From NCBI GenBank assembly GCA_017512705.1, contig JAFWEX010000073.1, positions 1 through 63,262 on the forward strand: a stretch of 63,262 nucleotides of DNA, in the 5' to 3' direction. Below, piece after piece: positions 8,410 to 16,873 of the stretch. Under the pieces are notes generated by a model, which made no database searches, was not told the DNA's origin, and was given only the letters and a program-made list of their open reading frames with translations. Position 1 is the stretch's first letter; the number at the start of each line of letters is the position of its first letter. This stretch comes from Paenibacillus sp. (GTDB lineage: Bacteria; Bacillota; Bacilli; Paenibacillales; Paenibacillaceae). The translations under genes were made by a program, and so were the position numbers.

Positions 8410-10554
8410 ATGCTACACACACTGGAAGCGATCCGAATCTACAAATCAGGTGAATCACAGGAACGATTACATCAGATGCCACAATGGCTGCAATGGCTCG
8501 CAGCAGCTGAGAAACCGCGCATTAATCTGGAGCGTATCCATTCCATTGCTGAGCTTCAAGAGACCAATGCCGTATTGGATTATACGGAGCGCACACTTCA
8601 GGTACTGGACGGCCTTCAGCTTTCGTTTTGGATTCGGGAGTTGCTGGAGGAAGTTCTGGTCTGGTCAGAGACAGCAAAAGGGGGATCGTCGGATCAGCGC
8701 AGAACATGGCAGCATCAGGGCATTAACTTATTCGTACATAATATTGGCTCAGCTCAACTTTTTAACATGTATATGGATGAAAGAAGTGGGACGAAGTCAC
8801 CAAGACATGAAGTTATTTCTAACTTAATTGCGACGCATGGATTGATCGGACAATACATACGGGGTGAAATTCCATTTGCGGAAAATGCACCGTTACGGTC
8901 TTTAATTACCGATGGATTCGTTACTTGCAGTGAACTGCGCACCATGCTGATGGCTTTGAATGAATGTATTATCGCAGGAGTTGATCCCGGTCTCTGGAAT
9001 CAGGTTCAGGGTGAAGTACAGCGAATTGTAGAGTGGATCGTGGAAGGAACGGAGTATAAGGATTGGAGCATGAAAGAGCGGTTGTCCCGTTTGAGAAGCA
9101 GCTCAATCCGGCAGGGTGAACTCATAGACGAGTCCTATGCCAAGCTTGAACAGCAATTTGCTGTGGAAAAACAGTTGGCTCCCCTCGCTTCACGTACCTT
9201 GTGGTATGTCGAGTCAGCCATGAAGGATTTTTCGCTGGAAGAGATGGTGAAAGTATTTTTGCTCACACTTCACAGCGAGGAATGGAACAACGAGAAGGTG
9301 GATTCCAATCATGCTGCTATTCCGTCTTCTGTGACTGATATACGTCATATCAGCTTCGAACCGTTAATGAACACGATGGTTTACGACTACAAAGGTGTCA
9401 AAAAGCTGAATATCTATAAGAAACGGATGATTGAAAAATATTTGGAGCAGTATTCCTGGGAGCAGATTATTGCTGGCAAGCGAATTCCCTATCCGCATCT
9501 AGAACATCGAATCGAACGTTATCCGGACCTGCCGGATACGTTGTTTGTCACCTTTGAATTTTCACCTGCGGCCGAGTCATTGATTGCTTTTTGTGTTGAA
9601 GCTGAGAAATCTCCGCTATACGAGCAGGCAGTGCTGATGTTATTCGATCTTTTTGGTCTGCGCCGGGATGCATATGATCGGTTTCATAACGAAGAGACAT
9701 ATCTTTCGGATATGAACAGTTCCGGTGATTACAAGAAAGTGCTGCTGGATTTTATGGTTGGCACGCGTGTGCTCGATATCGGCCCGGGTGGTGGTGTGCT
9801 GCTGGATCTGATCGAGCAGGAGAAGCCAGAAGTTGAGGCGATTGGCATAGATATTTCCTCCAATGTTATAGAGGCACTGGAGCGTAAAAAGCATCGGGAA
9901 TCCCATCGCTGGCAAGTCATGAAGGGTGATGCTCTGCAACTGAATCAGTATATGGAGCCTGGCACAGTGGATACGGTTATTTTTTCCTCCATTCTGCATG
10001 AGTTGTATTCATATATCGAGTATGACGGACGCAGGTTCAATACAGATACCGTAGCGGCCGCGCTACAAAGTGCTTTTCAAGTGCTCTCCCCGGGAGGAAG
10101 AATACTCATCCGGGATGGGATTATGAGCGAACCTGAGTCTCAGCAGAGGCGAATTCGGTTTTTGGAACCAGACGGTATACGTTGGTTGGAACGTTATAAG
10201 GCGGACTTCAAAGGACGCGAGATCACTTTTGACCGGATATCGGATCATGAAGTCATTATGCCGATTAATGATGCGATGGAATTTTTGTACACTTATACCT
10301 GGGGTGAGGAAGCCTATGTACATGAAATTCAGGAGCAGTTCGGTGTATTTACACCGCGAGATTATGAGAAATGTATCCGTGAAGCGTTAGGGGAGCAAGC
10401 AGATATCACTTTGTTGCGCCACTTCCTGCAAAAGGGATATACCGAAGCGCTTGCGGAGCGAATTGTTTTTATGGATGAAACGGGTGAACCGGTATCCTTG
10501 CCTGACAGCACCTGTTTGATCGTGATTGAGAAGAAGGGAAGGTTGAATGAATGA
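8410..10554 (+). CDS. large two-part protein: unknown N-terminal region plus class I SAM methyltransferase
   Basis: 714 aa. Residues from about 450 form a Rossmann methyltransferase: motif I VLDIGPGGG near 458, IGIDIS acidic loop, motif IV-like VIFSSILHELYSY, then LSPGGRILIRDG. The first 450 residues are mostly helical and unfamiliar to me, ending in a possible linker (LRRDAYDRFHNEETYLSDM). The sequence IFSSILHE has no N/DPPY motif, so a DNA amino-methyltransferase is unlikely; a small molecule, tRNA or lipid substrate is possible. ATG 8410 follows AGAGGGTGAAGAG; the earlier ATG at 8362 has no ribosome binding site. The ATGA overlap couples it to the phosphatase gene downstream. Confidence 0.8.
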   Translation: MLHTLEAIRIYKSGESQERLHQMPQWLQWLAAAEKPRINLERIHSIAELQETNAVLDYTERTLQVLDGLQLSFWIRELLEEVLVWSETAKGGSSDQRRTWQHQGINLFVHNIGSAQLFNMYMDERSGTKSPRHEVISNLIATHGLIGQYIRGEIPFAENAPLRSLITDGFVTCSELRTMLMALNECIIAGVDPGLWNQVQGEVQRIVEWIVEGTEYKDWSMKERLSRLRSSSIRQGELIDESYAKLEQQFAVEKQLAPLASRTLWYVESAMKDFSLEEMVKVFLLTLHSEEWNNEKVDSNHAAIPSSVTDIRHISFEPLMNTMVYDYKGVKKLNIYKKRMIEKYLEQYSWEQIIAGKRIPYPHLEHRIERYPDLPDTLFVTFEFSPAAESLIAFCVEAEKSPLYEQAVLMLFDLFGLRRDAYDRFHNEETYLSDMNSSGDYKKVLLDFMVGTRVLDIGPGGGVLLDLIEQEKPEVEAIGIDISSNVIEALERKKHRESHRWQVMKGDALQLNQYMEPGTVDTVIFSSILHELYSYIEYDGRRFNTDTVAAALQSAFQVLSPGGRILIRDGIMSEPESQQRRIRFLEPDGIRWLERYKADFKGREITFDRISDHEVIMPINDAMEFLYTYTWGEEAYVHEIQEQFGVFTPRDYEKCIREALGEQADITLLRHFLQKGYTEALAERIVFMDETGEPVSLPDSTCLIVIEKKGRLNE

Positions 10555-11132
10555 GCGCAGAAGCTCATACAAGCTTATATTTCGTAAGACATGCAGAGTC
10601 CGAATTCATTGAAGGACAAGAACGCAAGCGCGGACTGACTGATCAGGGGCATAGAGATGCGGAGAAAATCACCAATCTTTTGCATGCAGAGGATGTTGAG
10701 GTCTTCTATTCCAGCCCGTACCTTAGAGCTGTGCATACCATTCAGATGTTGGCTGATGTGGTCGGTAAGCCTGTATTCATTGAGGAAGATTTGCGTGAAC
10801 GTGCGTTGTCGGGTTCTCATATCAAACATGATGATTTTTACGAAGCGAAACGGCAATTATATCTCGATGCTGCGTTTGCTTTTTCGGGTGGAGAGTCGGG
10901 CAATGATGCTCAGGCAAGAGCAGTGAAGATCATTGAACAATTGTTAAGAAAACACGCCGGAGAAAAGGTCGTGATTGGTACCCACGGTGATATCATGACT
11001 CTTATTTTTCAGTATTATGATCCTGCATTCGGTTTCGAGTTTTGGAAGAGTACCACAATGCCGGATATTTACAGGTTGGATTGGAATATGGCTGATCGTA
11101 AACTGTTGAAGATTACACGGATGTGGGAGTGA
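10551..11132 (+). CDS. histidine phosphatase family protein
   Basis: 193-aa phosphoglycerate-mutase-like phosphatase. The phospho-acceptor His14 lies in VRHAES (the RHxE-type motif), YSSPYLRAVHTIQML carries the second conserved Arg, and GTHGDIMTLIF carries the second catalytic His. The length and missing mutase insert suggest a phosphatase rather than glycolytic phosphoglycerate mutase. It overlaps the methyltransferase stop by four bases (ATGA), so its translation depends on the upstream gene. Substrate unknown; sugar phosphates and nucleotides are typical. Confidence 0.9.
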   Translation: MSAEAHTSLYFVRHAESEFIEGQERKRGLTDQGHRDAEKITNLLHAEDVEVFYSSPYLRAVHTIQMLADVVGKPVFIEEDLRERALSGSHIKHDDFYEAKRQLYLDAAFAFSGGESGNDAQARAVKIIEQLLRKHAGEKVVIGTHGDIMTLIFQYYDPAFGFEFWKSTTMPDIYRLDWNMADRKLLKITRMWE

Positions 11133-11137
11133 AATAG

Positions 11138-11806
11138 GTGAAAATTACGTTCGAGGAAGGCACGTATACGATTGAGGAATTAAGCGTTGCGCCGCTACAG
11201 AACAGAACATATTGTATATTTGATCTGGAAGGAACGGGCATTGATCCGACTGTAGAAGGTGTAACTCAGTTTGGTGCAGTGCGTTATAGGAGGGAAGAGG
11301 GAGTTGCTGCATCTAGCTTCTCTTCACTGGTTCGGGCCTCCAAACCGATTCCGGAAGCCGTCGAAAAACTCACGGGTATCACGAATCAAGAGATGTTGCA
11401 GGCACCGCTTTTTAATGAGGTGTACGAGCATTTTTGCAACTTTATTGGAGACCAGGTACTGGTAACCCATGCGGGATATGAATATGATCTGCCTATGCTA
11501 GAGCGTCATTGTCTGGAATACGGGTTAACCATGTTCACGAACAAGGTGTTGGATACGAAAGCGATGTTTACTTACATCCATCCTGAGGTAACGGATGTGG
11601 TTTCAACCGATTTTCTTATCCATTACTACGGTCTGGATACGGATGGCATTCACAGACATGATGCGCTGGAAGACTGCGGTATCATCGCCCGTATATTTGA
11701 ATATGTGCTTGAAGAATATGAGCAACAGGGATTGGATTATTTTACAGCAGTTCCTGATAAGCGAATGAGACGTTTTGTTATACCCGAGATGTATTTGAAG
11801 AAGTAA
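11138..11806 (+). CDS. DEDDh 3'-5' exonuclease (DnaQ/PolC epsilon-like)
   Basis: 222-aa stand-alone exonuclease. The three Exo motifs are visible: FDLEGTG with Asp29 and Glu31, THAGYEYDLPML, and HDALEDCGIIA with the H-x4-D pair. This is the fold of DNA polymerase proofreading subunits and of RNA-processing nucleases such as RNase T and oligoribonuclease; it is not attached to a polymerase here. The start is GTG, five bases after the phosphatase stop, with GGAGTGA before it. Linkage to a methyltransferase and a phosphatase makes a nucleic-acid or nucleotide role plausible, but nothing in the sequence proves it. Confidence 0.88.
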   Translation: MKITFEEGTYTIEELSVAPLQNRTYCIFDLEGTGIDPTVEGVTQFGAVRYRREEGVAASSFSSLVRASKPIPEAVEKLTGITNQEMLQAPLFNEVYEHFCNFIGDQVLVTHAGYEYDLPMLERHCLEYGLTMFTNKVLDTKAMFTYIHPEVTDVVSTDFLIHYYGLDTDGIHRHDALEDCGIIARIFEYVLEEYEQQGLDYFTAVPDKRMRRFVIPEMYLKK

Positions 11807-11833
11807 TAAGAGGGAATAAGAAGGAGTGAACCC

Positions 11834-12205
11834 ATGAGCAGAAGCGATGTGAACACATTATTAGCGGATTTGAAGGAAGGGCGGCTGCTTCGTGAACAGA
11901 ATTTCGAAGGACTGGATATAGAGGCTGTGCTGGATGAACGTGATGAAGCTCCATTTGCGGACCACTGGATGCAGGCTTTTGAACAATGTGCCAGCGATTC
12001 CGCAGTTGCCGAAGAAGAAGTGCTTCGGCAGATTAGGGAGACGGCCTTTAAGCGCACATTAACCTTAACGGGGGAACCGGAATTAGCTGGCTATGTCAGC
12101 GATGATTTTGGACTGATCGCGAGTTATTTGCTGCAAGAAGGCGAGCAGAATTCTTTTGTGAATCAATTGCTCAATAGCTATAATCAAGGGAATATGCCCC
12201 GGTGA
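11834..12205 (+). CDS. hypothetical acidic protein, 123 aa
   Basis: No family recognised. ATG is preceded by AGAAGGAGTGAACCC, a strong ribosome binding site, 27 bases after the exonuclease stop. The product is acidic and helical (DVNTLLADLKEGRLLREQ, then long Glu-rich stretches), with no membrane segment or signal. It is the last gene of the run and is followed by a strong terminator. Its repeated E/L/Q-rich helices suggest a protein-protein interaction partner of one of the upstream enzymes; that is inference. Confidence 0.75.
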   Translation: MSRSDVNTLLADLKEGRLLREQNFEGLDIEAVLDERDEAPFADHWMQAFEQCASDSAVAEEEVLRQIRETAFKRTLTLTGEPELAGYVSDDFGLIASYLLQEGEQNSFVNQLLNSYNQGNMPR

Positions 12206-12284
12206 TCATAGCGGGAATTAGAACGTGATCTGAGATTTAATATCATTATAGCGTTGTAGCCCGTCTAACGTTGACTCGGGCACC

Positions 12285-12316
12285 AAGCTCCTCCAGCCTA
12301 GCTGGAGGAGCTTTTG
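12285..12316 (+). terminator. strong Rho-independent terminator ending the 7.3-12.2 kb gene run
   Basis: A perfect 13-bp stem, AAGCTCCTCCAGC (12285-12297) and GCTGGAGGAGCTT (12301-12313), with a three-base loop, runs into a short T stretch. Confidence 0.88.
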
Positions 12317-12436
12317 CTGTAAAGCGCTCTAATACGGTGGAGATTTAACAAAAAAACAGAATAACGATCACAAAATGCAGCAGTCATAGTCTTTGAGATG
12401 GGTGTTACAACATAACATTAGAATGAGGGCAGCGCT

Positions 12437-12490
12437 ATGATGGATAGCTGTCATTCAATCACAGCCGTGAAGGCAGATCGGAGACTGTAA
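12437..12490 (+). CDS. 17-codon leader ORF overlapping the PPDK-like start
   Basis: ATG 12437 follows GAGGGCAGCGCT. The frame runs 17 codons and ends in TAA whose last base is the first base of the PPDK-like ATG at 12490 (TAATG). It is preceded by its own ribosome binding site and lies wholly in the leader of the next gene. This arrangement suggests translational coupling; the peptide itself (Cys5, basic C-terminus) may have no function. Confidence 0.45.
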   Translation: MMDSCHSITAVKADRRL

Positions 12491-14637
12491 TGACAAAACG
12501 GGTGATGCTGTTAGAGGAAGGTATGGCAGATCAGGAAGAGTTGACTCACAGTGTCGGGATTGCTCTCGCGGAGCTGATGCAGGCAGGGTGGTCTGTTCCG
12601 GCGGGAATGATTGTCACGTCAGATGGCTGTGACGAACTTTGTACCCGTCTTGGATATCTTTCCAATGAGATTAGGGAAGAACTAGGCAGTGCCATCCGGC
12701 GTATGGAACAGGCGACAGGAACAGTCTTCGGGGACCGAAATTATCCACTTCTGCTGCATGTGAGGACGAACCAGACTACGACTTCTATGGCAGTTACTTC
12801 ATCAGCTGCTGAATCGTATACAATACCTTACGTTGGCTTGAACGACTACACGGTCGAAGGCTTTGCTCGTCAGACTGGTAACCGGTTATATGCGCTTCAA
12901 TGTTACCTAACTGCATTACAGCATTATGGTCATATGGTTCACGGTATCTCCTATACAGCTACTGTGCAGACAGCGGACGAGAAGCCGTGCACTTCAACAG
13001 AGGAAGAGCTTGAATCGTTAATAGCGGATTGCAAAAGATGGATTCAAGCCAATGGGGGAGAGCCTTTTCCACAGGATGTGTATCTTCAACTACAAGCTGC
13101 GATTCGGGCGGTGTTTTGCTCCCCGCGCAAAATGGATCATAAAGCCAATTTCTATAAAGAGAAAGAACATAAGGGAGAGCCTGTTCTAATCCTGGCTGCC
13201 ATAGAGGAGGAGCACAGAGATTGTAAGGGAAGAGTGTATACACGCAATCCGGTAACGGGGGAAAAGGGCATGATGGGAGGCGATCTCCCGGCAGGAAGCG
13301 ATAAGGAAAAGGACAGGGAGAGGGAGAGGGAGAACACACTCTCTTTACTAAAGAAAAATTATGCTGAACGATACGCGGATCTTGAACAAATCTGCAACCT
13401 GTTAGAGAATCGCACAGGAGCAGTGCTGGAAATTGCCTATGTCGTGACCGCGTCTTCCATCTGGATTCAAAGTATACAGCGTGCGAGATTAAGTCCAATC
13501 GCTGCCGTCAAGAGCGCAGTAGATTTCGTCAACGAAGGATTGATTTCCAAAGAGGATGCCATCCTCCGAATGGAATCAGGCGATCTGATGGCTTGTATGG
13601 AACAGGATTCACCAGAACTAAAGCGTTTACTCGGATGGGCCAATGAAGTAAAAGAGCTTACCATTTTGGCAAAAGTTGAACTTGCAGCTGACGCTTGGCA
13701 GGCACGAATCTGGGAAGCTGAGGGCATTGGTCTATGTACGACCGAGACGATGCTGATGTCTCCGTCCAGAACGCCATTTGTACAAAAGATGGTGACGTCA
13801 CGTACGGAAGCAGAACGCAGGCGGGGTATGGAGAGGTTACTACCCATGCAGCAGGCTGACATGGAATATCTCTTTGAAACAATGGACGGACGTCCGGTGA
13901 CTATTCAATTATTTGATGATTCATTGCTTGAGTTATGCTCAGATCACATGGTGCTCGAACAGCAGGGCAAGCATCTCCGTGTCGTTTTGTCCGAAATTCA
14001 TGAAATGCAGGTTGAGGCGATCTTCCGTGCAGCTGTTAAAGGGATTCGTGAAGGGTATTGGGTTCGTCCCGAAATTATGATTCCATATGTAGAGCATGTG
14101 CATGAGATGCAAAAGATGCGGGACATGGTAGATCATGTGGCGAACCAGGTGCTTGGTGAAGAACGGCGACACTGTGTCTATAAGGTAGGAGCAGCGATTA
14201 CATCACTAAGAGCCTCATTAACGGCTGCACAACTTGCGCGTCATGCGGACTTTATTTCGTTTGACACGGATGAGCTGACCCAATCGATGTTTGGATGTAC
14301 CGGGCAGGAAGCAACCGAGCGAGAACAGATTTTTGGGAAAGTTTTTGAAACGGAAACCAACCCTTTTCAATCACTTGATATTGAAGGTGTTGGTCGTTTG
14401 GTAGAGATGGCGGCTGTCCATAGCCGGACTCGGAAGCCTCATCTGAAAACAACGATTTTCGGCGAACATACCGGAGACGCAGAGTCGATTGCTTTTATTC
14501 ATGAGATTGGTATATCGGCAGTCTGCTGTAGACCAGAGCAGATACCTTGGGTTCGTATTGCGGCTGCACAGGCAGTTATTCGATTATCGCGCGCCGACGG
14601 GAACACGAAAAATGAGGATGTATCAACAATTGCATGA
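12490..14637 (+). CDS. degenerate pyruvate,phosphate dikinase-like protein lacking the phosphohistidine domain
   Basis: 715 aa versus about 870-900 for PPDK. Similarity to PPDK is clear in the N-terminal ATP-grasp part (YTVEGFARQTGNRLYA; FPQDVYLQLQAAIRAVF) and in the PEP/pyruvate TIM-barrel part (EAEGIGLCTTE; RLLPMQQADMEYLF; DTDELTQSMFG). Between about residues 360 and 385 the text jumps from the SKEDAILRM helix to the LLGWANEVKEL helix, so the swivelling domain with the catalytic His (GGMTSHAA in PPDK) is absent. The catalytic Cys of CGEHGGD is Phe657 here (FGEHTGD). The usual glycine-rich start of the ATP domain and its VRSGA motif are also altered. It should not make PEP. A 13315-13332 hexamer repeat adds an RERERE linker. 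Confidence 0.85.
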   Translation: MTKRVMLLEEGMADQEELTHSVGIALAELMQAGWSVPAGMIVTSDGCDELCTRLGYLSNEIREELGSAIRRMEQATGTVFGDRNYPLLLHVRTNQTTTSMAVTSSAAESYTIPYVGLNDYTVEGFARQTGNRLYALQCYLTALQHYGHMVHGISYTATVQTADEKPCTSTEEELESLIADCKRWIQANGGEPFPQDVYLQLQAAIRAVFCSPRKMDHKANFYKEKEHKGEPVLILAAIEEEHRDCKGRVYTRNPVTGEKGMMGGDLPAGSDKEKDRERERENTLSLLKKNYAERYADLEQICNLLENRTGAVLEIAYVVTASSIWIQSIQRARLSPIAAVKSAVDFVNEGLISKEDAILRMESGDLMACMEQDSPELKRLLGWANEVKELTILAKVELAADAWQARIWEAEGIGLCTTETMLMSPSRTPFVQKMVTSRTEAERRRGMERLLPMQQADMEYLFETMDGRPVTIQLFDDSLLELCSDHMVLEQQGKHLRVVLSEIHEMQVEAIFRAAVKGIREGYWVRPEIMIPYVEHVHEMQKMRDMVDHVANQVLGEERRHCVYKVGAAITSLRASLTAAQLARHADFISFDTDELTQSMFGCTGQEATEREQIFGKVFETETNPFQSLDIEGVGRLVEMAAVHSRTRKPHLKTTIFGEHTGDAESIAFIHEIGISAVCCRPEQIPWVRIAAAQAVIRLSRADGNTKNEDVSTIA

Positions 14638-14741
14638 TTCACACCTGATACGCCATGGAACAGGAAACTGAAAACTGTTATACTGAAATATACGTTTTGT
14701 AAAATGAACGTAAAAATTTCAGATAAGGGTTGAAAGCGACC

Positions 14742-16685
14742 ATGTTCAAATCTACGAATACAAGAAGGCAGACTTCATCGCGGGCCTTATTTATCGTTTT
14801 GTTTGTCCTCATGCTACTGAAATTATCGCTTTTGCGGTATTTCTTTTTCAATAACCTGTCGGGTGTGGGGCTATTAACCGATGCACTCGCCGCGCTTACG
14901 ATTGTGTGTGTGCTGGATCTCATTGTGCCGCTAAGCTGGAAGCGATGGGTATACGGGGGATTTAACATTTTGTTCTCCCTGGTTCTGTTTGCAGCAACGC
15001 TTTATAATGCGCAGTTCAGTTCGGTTCCTACGTACACTGCGCTAAGTGAGCTGGGGCAGGTTGCTCAGGTGAGAGGAAGTATAGGGCCACTAATTCGGTG
15101 GCAGCACGTTTTGTTTTTTGCTGATATTATTCTTGCTGTGCCCATCTGGCTGATCAGACGCAGACACGGCTCAGGAGGATATCGTAACCGTTATAATGAG
15201 AGTGGCCTGACATTTGGCAGAAATCGCAGCCGTTACTGGGGTAAACTGGGCGTTGCGCTGACCGCGGCGTTCTGTATGGTGTGGTCAGGCAGTTTTATCG
15301 TCAAAGGGGAAACCATTGATAATGAATTGGTGCGCGCAGAAAATATTGGTTTCCTGAACTACCAGGTGTCTTCTGCGATACTAACGAGCAAAGAGAACGA
15401 AGCTATCGCGAACGGCAACATTAACGAAACGATTGCCAAGATCAATGCACTGGTAAGCCAATATCCATACCAGAACAAGACGGATCATGATACCCAGGTG
15501 AAGGCTAAATATTTCGGTCAGGCGAAAGGAAGTAACTTGATTGTCATTCAACTGGAGTCCTTTCAAAATTTTCCGATTCATGCTTCACTCAACGGGCAAG
15601 AATTAACTCCGGTTCTAAATAATCTTGCGAAAGAAAGCTATTATTTTTCTCATTTTTTCCAACAGATTGGTCAGGGAAATACATCGGATGCGGAGTTTAT
15701 GTCGAATACATCCATTTATCCTACAGGGGTCGTGCCGATGTCTGCTGGATATAGTGACCGCGACCTTCCAAGCCTGCCTAAACTGCTGGCCAAGGAAGGA
15801 TATGAGTCCGAGACATATCACGTTAACGACGTAACCTTCTGGAATCGGAACAAGATGTATCCTGCTCTCGGATTCACGCGGTATTTCGATAAACCAAGCT
15901 TCACGAATGATAGATTTAACGATTTTGGGCCATCGGACGAAGAGTTATACCGGGTAGGTGTGGAACAAATAACCGCGCATCAGGCTGCGAAACAGCCGTT
16001 CTATGCTCAGTTCATCACAGCGTCGAGTCATTCGCCGTTTACCATTCCTGCAGACCGTGCGCGAATCGAGATTCCCGCAACGGTGACTAACAAAATGCTA
16101 CATGACTATCTGCAAGCGATCAATTATACAGATTACGCCGTAGGCCAGCTTATTCACGAGTTGAAAGCAAACGGCTTGTGGGATAACACCACACTTGTAC
16201 TCTATGGAGATCACTTCGGCTTACCTGAAGACAAGGAGATTACCCAGCAGATTCAAGACCATCTGGGAGTTCCTTACGACGGAAAAGTGAGCCGATTCAA
16301 TATTCCATTGATCATCCATACGCCAAAACAAACCAAAGGGAAAGTCATTGAACAACCGGGGGGCCAACTGGATATTCTGCCTACCGTTATGAACCTGATA
16401 GGCGTATCGCTGGAACAGGAGAAGTTCACAGCATTTGGGCACGACCTACTGAATATGGATCGCAACGCATTTGGTATCCGTTACTACTTGCCGACTGGAT
16501 CATTTGTGAACAATGACATCTTGTTCATTCCCGGTGCGGGCTTTGACGATGGTACTGCATATTCACTTGAAACCTATGAACCCGTGACCCATCTTGAGCC
16601 TTATCGTTCCGATTACGAACATGTACTCAGCCTCATGAAACTATCTGACGAGTATGTGAAGCTTTTACCAAAAAGAGCACCGTAA
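14742..16685 (+). CDS. LtaS-family lipoteichoic acid synthase-like sulfatase
   Basis: 647-aa membrane enzyme. Five hydrophobic segments occur in the first 190 residues (for example around 15-35 and 45-65), followed by an extracellular sulfatase-fold domain. Family residues visible are the metal-binding Glu in VIQLESFQNFP, the nucleophile Thr314 in GNTSDAEFMSN, the WNRN loop and the YGDHFG metal motif. LtaS enzymes transfer glycerol phosphate from phosphatidylglycerol to build lipoteichoic acid; paralogs act as primases or stress forms. ATG 14742 is chosen over the in-frame TTG at 14730, which directly follows AAGGG with no spacing. It is monocistronic with a terminator at 16712-16744. Confidence 0.93.
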   Translation: MFKSTNTRRQTSSRALFIVLFVLMLLKLSLLRYFFFNNLSGVGLLTDALAALTIVCVLDLIVPLSWKRWVYGGFNILFSLVLFAATLYNAQFSSVPTYTALSELGQVAQVRGSIGPLIRWQHVLFFADIILAVPIWLIRRRHGSGGYRNRYNESGLTFGRNRSRYWGKLGVALTAAFCMVWSGSFIVKGETIDNELVRAENIGFLNYQVSSAILTSKENEAIANGNINETIAKINALVSQYPYQNKTDHDTQVKAKYFGQAKGSNLIVIQLESFQNFPIHASLNGQELTPVLNNLAKESYYFSHFFQQIGQGNTSDAEFMSNTSIYPTGVVPMSAGYSDRDLPSLPKLLAKEGYESETYHVNDVTFWNRNKMYPALGFTRYFDKPSFTNDRFNDFGPSDEELYRVGVEQITAHQAAKQPFYAQFITASSHSPFTIPADRARIEIPATVTNKMLHDYLQAINYTDYAVGQLIHELKANGLWDNTTLVLYGDHFGLPEDKEITQQIQDHLGVPYDGKVSRFNIPLIIHTPKQTKGKVIEQPGGQLDILPTVMNLIGVSLEQEKFTAFGHDLLNMDRNAFGIRYYLPTGSFVNNDILFIPGAGFDDGTAYSLETYEPVTHLEPYRSDYEHVLSLMKLSDEYVKLLPKRAP

Positions 16686-16711
16686 TGAGCATCGTAGGGA
16701 GAAGAACATAG

Positions 16712-16744
16712 AACGCTGCCAGCATAAAGCTGGTGGCGTTTTTT
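16712..16744 (+). terminator. terminator of the LtaS-like gene
   Basis: AACGCTGCCAGC (16712-16723) pairs with GCTGGTGGCGTT (16729-16740), including two G-T pairs, followed by TTTT. Confidence 0.85.
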
Positions 16745-16873
16745 AGTATTCTTTTGGATAGACTCTGGCTAATAATGGTTAAAGGAAGTTTGAAACTGTA
16801 ATTTATAATGTTACAATGAACAAGTAAACAGGCTGAAAATCATGTACTTCACGGATGAGAGGAATGAACATAT

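Noticed and set aside
12490-14637. Functional ppdK
   Set aside because: No phosphohistidine domain and no catalytic Cys.
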